NCBI RefSeq assembly: GCF_003254395.2
Contig: NC_037641.1
Span: 2,310,001-2,374,000 of the forward strand
From: Apis mellifera
Lineage: Eukaryota; Arthropoda; Insecta; Hymenoptera; Apidae
Reading direction: 5' to 3'
Length of the DNA: 64,000 nucleotides
Shown: one piece after another, positions 26,233 through 40,770 of the stretch
How positions within the stretch are numbered: position 1 is the stretch's first letter
Layout of the letters: each line of letters starts with the position of its first letter
Program-made: the position numbers and the translations under genes
The notes under the pieces: generated by a model
The model's database searches: none
What the model saw: only the letters and a program-made list of their open reading frames with translations
What the model was told of the DNA's origin: nothing

Positions 26233-27110
26233 TAATAATTTATGTATGATGATGTATCTTATTATTTTTTAATATGTCCCTATAATAATTCTCATATGAA
26301 TTCAATTAAAAATATATTATTATTATTAAAGAAATCATTAAATTTTATTAATAATTTGAAAAATGTTGAAAATTATAAATGATTCTTAGTTTTAATAAAA
26401 AAAATTTCTTATAAATCAACATATATTTAAGAAAAAACCTTCTGAACTATCATAAATTAAAAATTTTAAAAGAATTAAAAATCATTTGATAAATATTCTA
26501 ATTTATCAATGTTGATCATATTTATATTATTAAATAAATATTAGATTATCAAGAAAAATGTCATTGTTTTTATAATAGAAAAATGTACATATAATAAAAT
26601 AAAGAAATAATTAAATTTATATAATTTGTACAATATTGTTCTGCATATAATTGCTGAGACTTCTCTGAAAATTGTTTTTAGTGGATTATAGTAATTATGC
26701 ATTTTTGCGAAAATTTACTTATTAAAGTACAATAAATTCATGAAGTATCTTTAAAAAAGTTGAAACATTTGAAACAGATTTAAAAAATAGAAATTTTTTT
26801 CACTTTCCGAAATCGTGATTCTTATAAAATTTATAACTTTTTATACTATTAAATAGATTAAAAAATATTTTAATAAATAAAAATTTTCTATAATTCTTAT
26901 ATTTTTAATTTATTGTCGAAATATTTCTTCTTTTTACTCGAAAATTGTTAATATACTTTTCAATAATAATTTAATTCCATGTACGCTTTCTAGAATTTTT
27001 GCTTCTACATACTAAGTCATCATAAATTAAAGTAAAAATAAATCCTCCAAAGAAAACATCATTTAATCTTGAGAATTCTAAACTATATCTAAAGAAATCT
27101 AACTATTGAA
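23480..27110. other. AT-rich background
   Basis: Contains a small mixed patch at 25740-25880 and the (CA)n at 26161. No gene seen. Confidence 0.6.
26161..26225. repeat. (CA)n microsatellite
   Basis: ACACATACAC then near-perfect CA repeats for about 60 bp, ending in TATATA. It is the only long CA array in the window. Confidence 0.95.
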
Positions 27111-27540
27111 TGCGGAAAATACAAGATGGAAATACATAAGCACGTATATCTATACGTACATCTGTCGTGTCGTTCGAAAGTAAGACCGAACGAAAGAGAA
27201 CACGCATATACGGGGACATATAATAAATTCGATGCAAATTGCAACAGCGAACGGGACAAAGGGGTCGATTAAACATGGTGAGGGAGTAGCCTGTGTGTGG
27301 CGATTTACATTGACCAATTACGAAGAAGCGTGGTCGTGAAGAAGGAGTTAGTATGCCGGTCCGTTATTGGCCTGAGGCGATTCAAGATTTTGGTAGGACA
27401 TGCGGCCCACATAGGATTCTGTAGAACGATGTGGACGAAGTTCGATCGAATTGTAAAGTTGGTCACATAGTTAGGATAGTTGTAACGTTTGTACATTGTG
27501 ATTTTTGAAGTGATTTTTTGGTGAATTCATTGAATATTGC
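27110..27540. other. Balanced island 9
   Basis: Contains ATTGGCCTGAGG (27366-27377), also present at 52344. The minus-strand frame at 27305-27496 has no recognisable motif. A long (TA)n abuts the right edge. Confidence 0.35.
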
Positions 27541-27545
27541 GGTTG

Positions 27546-27547
<2 letters not shown>

Positions 27548-27609
<62 letters not shown>
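27548..27609. repeat. (TA)n microsatellite
   Basis: About 60 bp of uninterrupted TA directly after the balanced island at 27110-27540. Confidence 0.95.
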
Positions 27610-27612
<3 letters not shown>

Positions 27613-30600
27613 CAATGATAGAATATATTAATAACTGTGATCAGCAAAATTTGATATGTGATATTTTTTATAATTTTTACAATATATGATTTTTTGAAAT
27701 TTATAATCTATTAATCTTTTAATTTGTTAATTAGAGAAAAATCGATCAATTTATAATATAATCAATGTTGGTTTTCAATTACATTTTTTATATATATTCT
27801 ATCACATTATTATATTAATTTTTTTTTAATAACAAATGAATATGATATGTTATATGAATATATTATGTTTAAAAAAATATTAAGTTATAATAAAAGAAAT
27901 GAAAATTAATATTGAATATTGGATAATTCTTTTCTATATAATTTTTTTTAACAATATATGAGTAATTAGAATGAAAAAATTACGAGTACATATTTGTATA
28001 AATATGAAATAAATATATTTGTTGTAAAATTAAATTATAACGAAATGGAAATTTTTTCGAAAAATCAATTTTTATTGCTTAAATGTACTCAGAAATTCAC
28101 AAATATTTCAAATTTGGAATATGTATATATTTTTTTAAATTTCATCATTTTTTTTTTATTTTATTTTTATGTAAAAGAATTTAACATTCTAAAAAATTTT
28201 AATTTGAATAGCAAAAAATAGTTAATAATAAAATAGTTAACAAATTAAAATAATTAACAAATTACTACTTCTCAATTTTCTAATAATTCTTTTATTTTCT
28301 ATATTTAAATAACATATTTTATTATGTATTATATTATTTCTTTAAACCCATATTCTTTCTATTAAACCCAATGGAAATATTATAAAAAAAGTACTAGTTT
28401 TTCAAATATATACTTCAATCTTTTACAAAATCGATTTCTTTTTCTTCTACATTTCAATTAATTTATCGCAATGTTTTTAAAAATACATAAAATACACATT
28501 TTTAAAAGTGTATAATAAATAGAATCTAATAAACTTCACGAATTAATATTTAGATTGTACAATATAGAAAGAGGGAAAAATATTTTGGGAGTTGAAATAA
28601 TATATAGAATAGTTGAATAATATTAAAATATATTTATACGATTTATATCATATCGATTTATATTAAACATTTAAATCTTTGCAATCTAAGAAATGAGAAT
28701 TCAAGTTTTCTAAATATATTAAATCGAAATTTATTATAATAGTCTTCTTTATAATAAAATGTAGTACAAAACTTTCTGCCTGCTAATATATTATCTATCT
28801 TCTATTTAAAAAAGAAAATAACCAGCTGCATAAATATTCACGACCTACATATAACTTTGCACATACGAAAACATTAATTTTCTTCATAAGAAAATTTCCG
28901 TATTAAAAACATCTTCATAACAATTCCTTTTGAAGTACACAACAATATATTGAGTAATATTCATTTCAAATGTATAATTAATATACACTTTTTTATTCCT
29001 ACGCTTACATAAAAAATTACAAATTCGAATTGTGAATTTTAGTTTTAAAGTGCAATGAATCGAGAATTGATTTCATTGTTAAGATTTCGAAATATTAAGT
29101 GTATGAATAAGTTTTATATTTATTAATGGAATTAATGATACTTTCAATTTTAATCAAACTAATTTTAATTTTACAATCGATTACACTTCTTGCTATATTT
29201 TTTTTGTTATTTATGCATGGATCAGAAAAATAGAAAATCTGATGCTTTGAGAATATAAACTAGATGATTTAGAACCATTCTAAGTGAAGAAGTGCTAGTT
29301 TAGTCACAATGGTAATATATGAGACATTATTCTGGAGAAGAATGACTTTTTTATGAAACAAATTAAATTTTTCTTTTTTTTCATTATCTTATCCAAATAT
29401 AGAAATAGATTATTAACTTTAGAAATGGCGAAAGAATCGAATTTAAAGAACATTATTTCAATTAACTATGATATTTATGCAAAATCAAATTTTTATGAAT
29501 ATGATTAAAAAATGGAATTTAGATAGAGAGTTTAAATAAAGATTTGTTTTATTTTTCAAATATTATAATATGTATTAATAAATATTTTATATTCTTTTGC
29601 ATATCAATTTATTTATAATAGATAATTTAAAAAATTGATTTTACTTTAAGCGATATTGAATTATATCGATTATATTGGTTTATATTGTCAAACGATACAA
29701 ATGTGAAAGTTTTCTCTCACTATATTAAGTGAGATCTGAACACTTTCATCGAACGTGCAAGAAATTCCCCCTGTATACAGTTTATATTTATAACAGCAAT
29801 GACAGTAACCTACTTTGAAAGATATTAATTAATAATTAACAGTTTGAAAATTTACAAAAAACAGTTTTAAATTAATTTTTTGATTAAAAAAATTAAATAG
29901 TATCAAGTTATTTTAAGAATAAACAATAAAATTAAGAAATTTATTTAAATTTAAACTTTTTAATCTCTTATAATAATAATTTTTAATTATATTTTGAATT
30001 AAAATATTATAATATAATTTTTACTTTTTTATTATAATATTATATAAGATTTATTATCAGATAAGAATAGAAAAAATATTTATAATATATTTTATTTTAA
30101 TAAATTCTTCCAAAAAAATAATAATAAAAATAAAAATAAAGTTATATCAATATAAAAACAATTACTTAATTAATCTAATTAATTTTTTTTATAATTTTTT
30201 TTTATTTTTATTTTTTTCTGGTTTTAATCTTTAACTATAATTATAAACATATTATAAATGTCTTATACGATACGAATACACGAAATATTTTTTTAATTAA
30301 ATTTCTTATATATAATTATATATCATTTGAAAATAAATAAAGTCACAATAAAAATTTCTTTTCAATATAAAGTTTTTCAAGAAATTCCTTGAGAGAGAGA
30401 GAGAGATCAAATTGCAAATTTCTTTCAATATTTTCAACATAATATTTTTTCAACGAATTAGAGAAAAAGTGAGGAAGAAAGAGAGAGGTAATGTTGCATA
30501 ATCCATAATTGTTTCATTTTCAAAATTAATAACAATTCCAAGAACTGATGAGCATAGAAGTTTGTTAATATCAATTACTAAAAATAGTTGAATGTATTAC

Positions 30601-30640
30601 AAGATACTCTTGCAAAATATATAATTAATAATTAGACATA
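27610..30640. other. AT-rich background
   Basis: The frame at 27994-28221 is Phe/Asn/Lys-rich and compositional. A CTGTATACAG palindrome sits near 29773. Nothing else supported. Confidence 0.6.
30390..30405. repeat. Short (GA)n tract
   Basis: GAGAGAGAGAGAGA in AT-rich surroundings. GA tracts can bind GAGA-type factors in insects, but no function is shown here. Confidence 0.85.
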
Positions 30641-30960
30641 TCGACTTCTTAAGTTGAGTTATTCATCCGAACTGTGGCAACAATTAATAGTTTCATATGA
30701 CCCAAATATCCAAAGCTATCACTTTCTAATATCTCGCAAAGATGAGATAGAAGATATTAACGCCTTGATCTTATTATAGATTTTTCGAATCATGGGTTAT
30801 TGTTTCGAGAGAATCGACTTTCATCGAAAATCAGAGAGACCATAGAAATCGCGATAGATCGATCAAAGACATGATTAATCGGTTTGTAGAATTAAATTTA
30901 TAGAAAATGAATAAAATGATTTCATTTGGAACGATAAACCGTTAGTTTTATTTTCTTCGA
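30640..30960. other. Balanced island 10
   Basis: Mixed sequence with several ATCGAT/TCGATC motifs. No coding frame. Confidence 0.3.
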
Positions 30961-32390
30961 TTCATTGATATAAAAAGGAAGAAGAAAATTTTTTTATTTG
31001 TTTATTGTTTATTTTTTTTTTCATTTTTTGATTCTTTAACTTCTTATGAATAATCATATTCTTTAAGAAATTGCATAGAAAATGATAATTATGATATTTA
31101 ATAGAGAAAAGAAAAGGATATTAAAGTTAGCAAAATAGATCGAAACATTGGAACAAAATTATTTTTTGCTATTTATGATATTTGATAATGAACAAAAATT
31201 ATTTTTTATAATAATATTTAAATTGTTAATATCTGAATTAAGTTTTATATTTTTTATATTATGATTATATTGCTTTTTTATATTTTATGGTTATATTATA
31301 TGATTATATTGCATTTTTTAATTTTTTTGATTTTTGAAGAAAATGAAAAATAAAATTTGAAATTTGATAAAAAAAAAAAAATTTCAGATAATAAAATACT
31401 GATATATCTATATTTTATAATAAAGATATGTTTTTTGTAGAAATGATTATTTTAAAGCAACATAAATTTTCGTTGCAATTTCAACATCAAGTAATCCATT
31501 CACCGTCGTTTTCGAAAAGCATCAATTACAGAGAATACTCAAGTGGGTCATGGACCAAAGAGACAAGAAATATCGAAACATAAATCTAAGTTTCAGAGTC
31601 TGAAGAACCAAACTTCAGATTTTATAATTGTTCCTTTGATAAAAAAAATTCTTTCATGGAAATTGTCAATAAATGGTAAATCGATAGTGATGATACATAA
31701 TTAGATTATATTATTATAAAATTATATATTTTTTTTAATATTAATAAACTATTTATATCTATTCAGAAATTAGTCATATTCTTTAATATTTGATAAATTT
31801 TCAATTTTCTCGAAAATAAAGATTTAAACAAAAAATAAAAAAATATTTTTGTTTTTGTTAAAATTATTTCCTATATGACTGTACTTTGGCTATATTTTAT
31901 ATACCAATAGAATTTTAATCATATTTAATTTTTTACAAAAAATATTGATTGTTATTGTCACTTATAAATAAATTTTTTGAAAAAAATATTTTGAAAAACA
32001 ATTTAAATATTCAAATTTAATTAAATTACTAAAAACAAATAATGTTTTATATAATATTTTTCGTATTATTTGTTTGTATTATTTGTTTGTATTATTTGTA
32101 AAAATTTCAAAAATTGAGAAAAAATATGTTTTTCATATCGATAAAAAAATACAAGTTAAATATTTTTTTGAAAACTATATTGTCCAATTTTTATTAAATC
32201 AGTTATTAATTTAGGAAAGTTTTTTTATTAGATAATTAGTTTTTCAGATATCAATTTCTATATATCATTTTAATGATCTTTTATGTTTGACAAAATATCT
32301 TAAAATCATTTTAATTCATTGTTTGAGCACTTTTACGATTTATATTTCAGAATTCTATATTTAATCAAGAAAATAAAATATAAAGGATAA
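30960..32390. other. AT-rich background with a small island at 31470-31650
   Basis: The small island includes GGGTCATGGACC, an imperfect palindrome. Otherwise low-complexity. Confidence 0.55.
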
Positions 32391-33080
32391 CTAATCGCTA
32401 ATCGAGAATTTATCATCGCTTTCACTTATTCCATTCAACGGTGTTTCAATATTATTTTATGTAAACAAATGAAGTATTACCACTCGATTTCTTATTTCAT
32501 AACGAAATCAATATTAATCTCAGAAATATAACGGTTGAATAGAATCTGAACGAAATTAATTATCACAAATTATTCTTCACAGAATTTTCTTGAAACAGTG
32601 AGAAGTTTCACCAATGTATTTACAAATGAAAGGGGATCTTTCGAGGGCACGGGGCTCCTCGCCTTTCCTTCCTCGTACGTAACAATCTTATTGTTTCATT
32701 GTACGTTGTAGAGGGCTTCTTATTTCGAGGCGGATGCGCGCTCGTCGCCCCGTAACACTCATTTCTCAGCCTGGGTCTCTCTGAGCCGAATGCGTAACGG
32801 TCCGTGAATCGATTTTTCATATGATCATCAGTGATGAAAAAGAAAAAAAGAAAAAGATGAAAATGGAAAAAAGAAAAAAGAATGAACCTTAAAAGGAATG
32901 AAATGGATATATGTATGCCTGTTTGTATGAATCGAATGGAATGAGTCGACGAGAAGGGAAGAAAGAAGTAGAGAATCCAATGAGAAATGTTCACGGTCTG
33001 TTAGTTTGTCAGACCAGTTTGAAATTGGTTTGATTCTCAAGGATATTAAATCTTGTAACATCAGGTGTTTTGGATTTTTT
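32390..33080. other. Balanced island 11
   Basis: The CpG-rich core lies at 32640-32820. A purine-rich GAAAAAG-type stretch on the + strand follows (32830-32890). It creates the Phe/His/Leu-rich minus-strand frames at 32620-32994 and 32828-33094, which lack motifs and overlap in different frames. Confidence 0.35.
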
Positions 33081-34140
33081 ATTGTTATGATCATTGCAAT
33101 AAAAATTATTCATTTTATCTAGAATATATTATTCGTGAAATTATATAATTTTAATCAGTTGTTTAATATTGGTTTCATTTGTAATTATATTATATGATCA
33201 TTATAGTTTAATTTTATTTTTTTCAATTTTCTGTGTAAGAGATTATATGATATCATTATAATTAAAATAATATTAAAATTTTATTTTTGTCAGAGTAATC
33301 AAAATTAAAAATATCTTAATTTTGTTCAGAATTAATTTAAAAATTTTTTTTTCATTCAAAATTAATCTGTTATTTCGAATCGAAAAATTTATTTTCTTAA
33401 AAGTTTATTGTTTTCATTATACAGAGGACCACAAGAATTAATGCAGCTACCAATGTAAATATTAATTAAAATTATACAATAAAATTTCAATATATCAATT
33501 TTTGATTCCTTGAAAATAGATTAAATAGATAATAGATTATACGATATATATAAATTTTAAATGATATTTAAATAAAGAAAAAAAATTTTAATAAATGTGG
33601 ATCGAAATATTAATATTATATTTTCAAAATTATAATTTTATATAATTATAAATTAATATTATTAAAATCTTTTGTATTTGTTGAAATTAGTGATTTGTCT
33701 ATTGTAAAAATGATTGTGCTACATATCAGCAATAGATTATCTTTATTTTTCCACTATATTATGTCATAATACATTATGATTATCTTATAAGACTTTGTAA
33801 AGAAATATTAATTGACATAAAAATATCAAGTAAAAATTGATGAAGTAAAATATATAGAAAATTTTTAATCAGAAAAAAAAATTATAAGATAATTCAATAT
33901 TTTTATCGAATATATTAATTAAAATCAACAATTACTCGGTTTAATTAAAACAAAAACTTAATATTGAAAATATTAACTCTTTGATCTATATTTATTTGGA
34001 TTCTTTTTTTTTTTTTTCTATTTTTTTAAATATTATTCTAAGAGTTTTTTTCATCATTTTGTATAATTTCAAAAAAACAAAACATTTGAAATTCATCATT
34101 TTCGTGATTTTAAAATAGAAAATTTCAATTTCATAAATTT
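33080..34140. other. AT-rich background
   Basis: Nothing distinctive seen. Confidence 0.6.
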
Positions 34141-34440
34141 GGCCATGACCCGGATATTTGGATTTGATCAAATAGTGGCACCTACATTCTATTTTCTTTC
34201 CTTTCTTTTTGAATAGTTCGTTTTGTCCATAATTTATAAAATAGCGGAATTATCGTCGCGCTCGCCTTCTTTCGCGTGTATCTAATGATACGTGAAAACA
34301 AATTTTACGCCAATTACCTCTTTTCGCTTCTAATAAATTGTATAGTCAACTTGTTGGTTGTCTCTTCTTGAATCTTGTCGCTAATGGTCATCGTTTCACG
34401 TTTAATCGCGATAAGATTACTTCTTGAAAAATTCTTTGAT
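34140..34440. other. Balanced island 12
   Basis: Mixed sequence including ATTATCGTCGCGCTCGCC. No coding frame. Confidence 0.3.
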
Positions 34441-36780
34441 TTATTAAATATGTTTTTACAAAGAATTATTTTCACCATAAAATTATTATGGAATAAGAAA
34501 AATTTAAAATATAAATAAATAATAAATTTAATGCGTAATTTATGATATATTAATTATTAAATAAAAAGAATAATTTGAAAATAAATGAATTATAATTTAT
34601 AATTATTATAAACAATTTATAATAAATTGAAATTTTTTTGAAATTTTATATGAAAAATACTAAATATGAATATATTAAGAAATTGATGAATTTTTTATTT
34701 TTCTTAGATTAAGATAAAATTAAACAAGTAAAATTTGATTTGAATAATAATATATAATTATTTATTTTAGATATATTTTAACATATTATATTTACTAAAA
34801 ATTCGCATCTAATTTTTATTTTAATTAAATTTTAATATTAGATAAAAATTTTAATGCATGTAAAACACAATTCTAGTATCTCATATTTCTATCTTTTGTT
34901 ATTTTTATTAATTAATAATATAATAATAAATTTAAAGATTAATTTTAAAGAGACAAACAGTGAAACTAATATAATTGATGATATCTTTAATTTGAGTAAA
35001 AAGTAAAGTTACAATAATATCAAAAGAAAATTTAAAATTAAGATTTGATGTATCAACGTAAATATTAGATTATGTATCTTATTATGGATTTTATGCATGC
35101 TTATACTCATCTCTTATTGATCTTATATTTTCTATATATTCATTTTGTTTTTGAACAAACATGTACTTATATTTTTCTGCAAATTATTTTATTTAATGAT
35201 CTATATATTTTAAGAATTAAATTATAATAAAATATAATAATTATTAAATTTTATCGATAATTTATTTGTAGTGAAATGAATGTTTCAAAATAGAAATATG
35301 AAAGAATGTAAATTTTATTCATAAATAATTTCATTTCATATGCTGAAATTGATTTATATTATTTTTTCCAGTTTTTTTTTTTTATTAGATTTTCATTATT
35401 TAATTTACTTAATTACTTAAAATTATAAAATTTAATGTAAATGGTTTGTCACATAATGTGTATAAAGTGGTTCGTCAAAAAATACATATATACTTTTTAG
35501 TTTTTCTTTATATTTACTTATATTTAATGATTTCAAGATTTAATCAAATAAGAAGATTAATAGCGTGTAAAGATTAATGTGTTTTGATATTACAATGACT
35601 CATACTTCTGTTTTCTATTTTATTGCTTTTTGAGTTAATTTTTTTGAAAGCAATTATTACGACATGATTGTTTTTTTGTTGCAAGTTGATGCATTTGCAA
35701 GATAATGTCAAAGAAAGAAATCGAAACAATCGAATTTCTTGTTTAGAATTATTATATTGAAAGAAAAGAGATAGAAAGGCTTAACTTTCACTGATTTTCT
35801 CCGATACTTGCAATCGATACCAGATCTTATCGTCTATTAAGATATGATTAAGTATCTTAATGTAAAGTCAAAATTATACAAATTATAGGCAATTTTTACT
35901 GCATAATTTTCTTTATGTAATAAACAATAACATGCTTACTTGAAAATAAAAAATAAATGTTTTTAAAAAGTTGTAAAAGACATATAATTTTAAATAACTA
36001 AAGTAATTAATCATACAGTAACAGATAACTAAAGTAGTTTTAGATAAATCAATAATTGATTACAAAAAGATTATAATCAAAATCTATTTCTATTTATCTT
36101 ATCCTTTATCATGAGTTTAATTTTTACATAAGTGTTATCTAAGTGAACCGCAATTTACAAAATAATCGCTATTATTATTTTACCTAATAATTTTTAATAC
36201 GTATTTATTATTATTAATTACATTTTCATAATTTTACGAAAATATCTTAGTGATTTTTATTCTCCTATTCGTAAATATTAAGATTTGATCTTAATTTGTA
36301 TATTTATGATAATTTAAGAAATATATAAATTATACTGGAATATTGGATGGTGGAATGTTAATTTTCTGAAGTTTATTTACTGTTAAAAAATATATTTAAT
36401 CAATTCCTAAATAGAAATAATAAATATAATATACCAATATGAATTTATTTTAATTATTTCAAAATTTTTAAAATTTATATGGATTTCATCATGATAAAAT
36501 AATTATTAGATTTTTATATAGCTAAAACAAAATGAATAGATATTCAATTGACATATAAAAAAATTATTCAAATAATTCAAAAATATTATTCAAAACACAA
36601 ATATCAAATCTGTAAATATAATATCTATAAAATGTTAATAATTAATTGTGCGATTTTTTTTCATAACAATTTAAAATAATGTCAATTTTTCATCCTTTAC
36701 TTATACTTTTTACTATATACATATACTAAACAAAAACTTACTTCATATTTATCGAATCAATTAAATGTTCGTAAATATCA
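34440..36780. other. AT-rich background
   Basis: A weakly mixed patch at 35650-35860. No gene seen. Confidence 0.6.
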
Positions 36781-37200
36781 AACCAACATTTAAAACAACC
36801 ATAATTATCGATCTATCGCCATTAAAATTTAATGAAATGGTACAAGAAATGATGGTTCCGTTCGAATAGTGGAATGCAAAGCCTTATCGGTGCCTCCAGA
36901 TAGGATGCACGGAGTTAATGAGATGTATCGAGGACGAATTCCATACTGCGTACATACGTGGAACCAGTTTATCTCGAAAGTTTCGCATATCAAGATCAAG
37001 TGGCGCGGTCGATCTATGCCTCATAATCGCTTCCAATTATTTCGATCAACGAGATTATACACATGGATTTTCTCGTGAGAATCGAATGAAGTTCGGCATC
37101 CTAACTACGCTATGAATTGATATTCTCGATCTATGCTTTGAAGGGAGTAACGATTATCGTTAAGAGATCGTTGTGCGTTTCACTAGATCATAAATCATAC
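36780..37200. other. Balanced island 13
   Basis: Two overlapping + strand frames (36869-37078, 36918-37115) read the same bases in different frames. Neither has motifs or splice context. Several TCGAT motifs are present. Confidence 0.35.
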
Positions 37201-38190
37201 TTTCGATGTTGCTAAAGTAGTTTATGAAATAATTAGATATATGTATTATTGTTTGAAAAAATTGCTTGCCTTTTTATTGCGAAAATTAAATCAATTTTGA
37301 TTATATAATTAGAAAATTTCTCTTAGATGAAATATTTATTTTATGAAGACGTAATTTGTTAAATTATTTTTTTTCTATCTCAATTTTATAATTATTTGTT
37401 TTTTTAATACATAAAAGATCAAAAAAGTTTTATTTTTTATATTTTTATTATTTTTTATATTCTATATTACTATACTATACTATATACTTATAATATTGTT
37501 TAATGTAGATGTTTTTATGATATGTAAATTATATATAGATATGCAGAAAATAAGAATTTTACTTTGTGTAAGCATTATAAAGTCAACCAAAAAAATACAT
37601 TTTTTTATATCGTGAAAATCTAAAATAATAAATTAATTAAAAATTTCTTAAATTAAGGTAAAGATTCTTATGAAAAAAAATCTTATAAAAAATTATCAAT
37701 ATCCAAAAAAAAGATAAATTAAATAAAAATAATAATAAAACATAATTTTTAATTTTATAAAAAATAATTTTTAATTGTTTAAGTATATTACAAAATTTAA
37801 TATATCAATTACAAAATTTAATATCAATAACCTAACGTAACATAATTTTCATAAAAAGTTATTTCATAAAACCTATTTAAATTATTTTAATTTAGATTTA
37901 TTCTTTAGATTTAGATTTATTCTCTAATACTTTCGTAGGATAAAAATTTATTTATTTTTTTTCATGTCCTATATATGTTTATATTTACGTACGATATAAT
38001 ATAAATATTTATAATAATACAATATATATAATAATCATTTCAATATTTCAATATATATTATAATTTTTATTCATACATAATTTTTCTATTTATATCAATA
38101 TTTATTTCGCATAATATTTTATTAAAATAAAAAAGTATTTTACAATTCGATTACGATTATTGATAATCTTCGATTCAAAAAAAAATATTT
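37200..38190. other. AT-rich background
   Basis: Nothing distinctive seen. Confidence 0.6.
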
Positions 38191-38610
38191 CAAAAAAAAA
38201 AAGAATTTCACAAGATCGTAGAACAAAGATGTAAAACGATCATGTATTCAGCGGAAATTTTATGAAATAGATCGTAGGTGATCCGGGATTGAAGATTACG
38301 GAATCAAGCAAACGGAAGCTCGAGAAACGATTCAGCGAGATCGCTGTAACCAAGAAATTCGAATAGAGAACGGAAATGGCAAACTCGATATACATTCGAG
38401 CTACGAAACTGACTGTATGTTTTGCGTGATGTTATTACTATGTCAATTGACAGTTCTTGTCGGTGTTTGAGAACGAAATTGTTTGCTGAGAGATAGTATC
38501 GTGATAATTACAGTAGCGTGGCGCAGTTACACGAAACATGGAAGCATAAATCATACGGAAAATAGAATGGTTCGATAATACGCGTGCGTAACATTGATAA
38601 TTATTTATTT
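38190..38610. other. Balanced island 14
   Basis: Mixed, CpG-containing sequence (GGAAGCTCGAGAAACGATTC area). No coding frame. Confidence 0.3.
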
Positions 38611-39159
38611 AGGAATATGATTTTTTTTTAAATAACCTTTAATGTTGTAATTGATATGAATATATTGATATTGAAATGTAATATAGATAAGTAAAAATGA
38701 TATAAAAATATGATTTCCAAATGAAAATAAGAAATGAATATTAATATTAATAATTTTTCTTTTCTTTAATTTCTTTTTTGATTGTGAAATAATTTTATAA
38801 AATAAAAAATTTTATAATTAAAATCTTTTTTAAATTCTTAAATTTCTTTTTGACTTGTTTAATTTTTGGTTATTATAAAAAATGTATTAAGATCCATTTT
38901 ATTTCCACTTACTTTCTCAAATTTTTATATATCATAATTTTATTTATCATAAGATTTATAGACAATTATTGAACAAATAAACAAATTTTCAAAAATCATG
39001 TAAATAATAAATGTATAATATAATTTTAATATCATGATTATACTAATATGTACGAAACTTTTACAATCAAAAAAATCTTAACAAATGAACATGTTTTTTA
39101 TAATATGTCAAAAAAAAATAATATAGATATACTATTGATATAAAAAAAAAATTAAACTG

Positions 39160-39720
39160 CGACGTAATTAAATGTTCGGTTTTAACGATTAAAACGTGGA
39201 AACATTTACATTTTCCCTCCCAATTATCAAATCTATTATCAAAACTTTCCATCGTGGTATGATTCGCTCGTTAACGTGGATTTCCACGCAAAGCGATAAC
39301 GCTCACTCTTCCAGAACGATCTTTCCTCGAGTTTTCATTTCACGATGCACGCTCGTTGAAAACCGCGTGCCGGTTGGATGACTCGCGGCACTTTTCAAAA
39401 CAGTCAAGGCCGAGCCGCCTTTCGCCGCGGAAACTCGAAAGGAAGGTGTATTCTGGTGCGGCCATTTCAAACATGGTGGCAAACCGCAGATGGATCGGGG
39501 CCCACGACCGATGGGCCTGCGAATCGGGTCAGCGATCTGTGTGGTTTCGATCCATAAACGATCATGGTTAATCATCCTTGTGTGTCATGTATAATATTTG
39601 GTTCGTTGAATTCCAACGATGATGTGTACCAATTTATCGTGACCCATATTTTCGTGCATGAATACTCGCCTGGTATTCGAATAACCCAGAATTTAATCAA
39701 CATTATGAAATGTTCAATAT
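39160..39720. other. Balanced island 15, among the most GC-rich noncoding sequence in the window
   Basis: The core at 39360-39560 is strongly GC-rich (AAGGCCGAGCCGCC, GGATCGGGGCCCACGACC). Frames are open on both strands (39303-39575 -, 39356-39571 +) without motifs. It contains GCGGCCATTTC and ACATGGTGGC, which resemble GCCAT-type PHO/YY1 sites, and TCCATAAACGA shared with island 7. A strong candidate regulatory element or unannotated promoter. Confidence 0.4.
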
Positions 39721-40540
39721 TTTCATGTTCTAATGATTTAAAGTTTTTTGAAATAACTAATAAATGTTCATATTATGGTATTCTTATAATTTTAATAATT
39801 TAACATCCCAATATTACAATTAATAGAGTAAATAATGTATTAATATATTAATACTTTAATATTTCATAAATTATATTTCTGAAATGTTATTCAAATTATC
39901 TAGTATTTCGATATTTTAACATTCTAATATTTTTTAATCTCAATACATTAGTATTTGGTATTTTAATAATTTAATTAATTTCTTAAGAACTTTACATTTC
40001 AATATCTATAAACTTAATATTTCAATATTTTAATATTTCAATATACTAATATTTCATATTTCAATATTTTAATATTTCAATATTTCAATATTTCAATATT
40101 TCAATATTTCAATATTTTAATAACATAATTTCAAAATTACAATATTCCAAATCAATATTTTAATGCTTCAATATTTAATTTATTACAAAAACTTATTACA
40201 AAAATATTTCTGTGTTTCCCATTTTTTATATTTCCCACTTTTATCATACATAAATAAGAACATAACATTTTTAATATTTAATAAATATTCCTTGTAAAAT
40301 TTATTATTATTTATATTATTAAATTATATATTATTAAATTAATTATTATATAATATATGCTTATATTTTATTTTTTGCAATATATTCAATTTATTGACAT
40401 ATTTTGTTTCGCTTCAATAATATCGATTCTTTTGTTATCAGAATAATTAATTAAAACCAACACAAATATAAAAATTAATTAGATATTTATTAAATATTAA
40501 TTAAATTACAAATCTATCTATTTCTTGACTGACTTATAAT
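39720..40540. other. AT-rich background dominated by the ATTTCAATA array
   Basis: Degenerate 9-bp-like repeats spread across much of 39830-40170. Nothing else seen. Confidence 0.6.
39990..40140. repeat. 9-bp (ATTTCAATA)n tandem array
   Basis: At 40071-40125 the 9-bp unit repeats about six times almost perfectly. Degenerate copies (AATATTTTA, AATATACTA) extend left towards 39830 and right towards 40170. Confidence 0.9.
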
Positions 40541-40770
40541 AATTAACCAACTACATTCGGGTCATTTCCATTCTTAGTAGTGTATTGTGACGCAAATCGT
40601 TATTGGATCGAAAGATGTAAGAAATGGTTCTTGCGTGGCTGAGTATATTTGTCTGTCTATTCGTTTGACTCTCTGACACACTGTCGGTCACGTGCATCAG
40701 ACAGGTCACGTGGCAGTCATGCTTTGTGCACAAATCCTTTTTTTACCGTGGTTCTCAATCATTATCACTT
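40540..40770. other. Balanced island 16 with paired E-boxes
   Basis: Holds the two GGTCACGTG sites. The minus-strand frame at 40551-40733 has no recognisable motif. Confidence 0.4.
40686..40712. promoter_or_regulatory. Paired CACGTG E-boxes
   Basis: The 9-mer GGTCACGTG occurs at 40686-40694 and again at 40704-40712, exactly 18 bp apart in the same orientation. A third CACGTG lies at 41411-41416. CACGTG is the core site of bHLH factors such as CLK/CYC, Myc/Max, USF and MITF types. Binding here is inferred. Confidence 0.45.

Noticed and set aside
32620..33094. Minus-strand frames of 124 and 88 residues
   Set aside because: They overlap in different frames, are Phe/His/Ser-rich from an A/G-rich tract, and show no motif.
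39303..39575. Open frames on both strands in the GC-rich core
   Set aside because: No recognisable domain; GC-rich sequence has few stops by chance.
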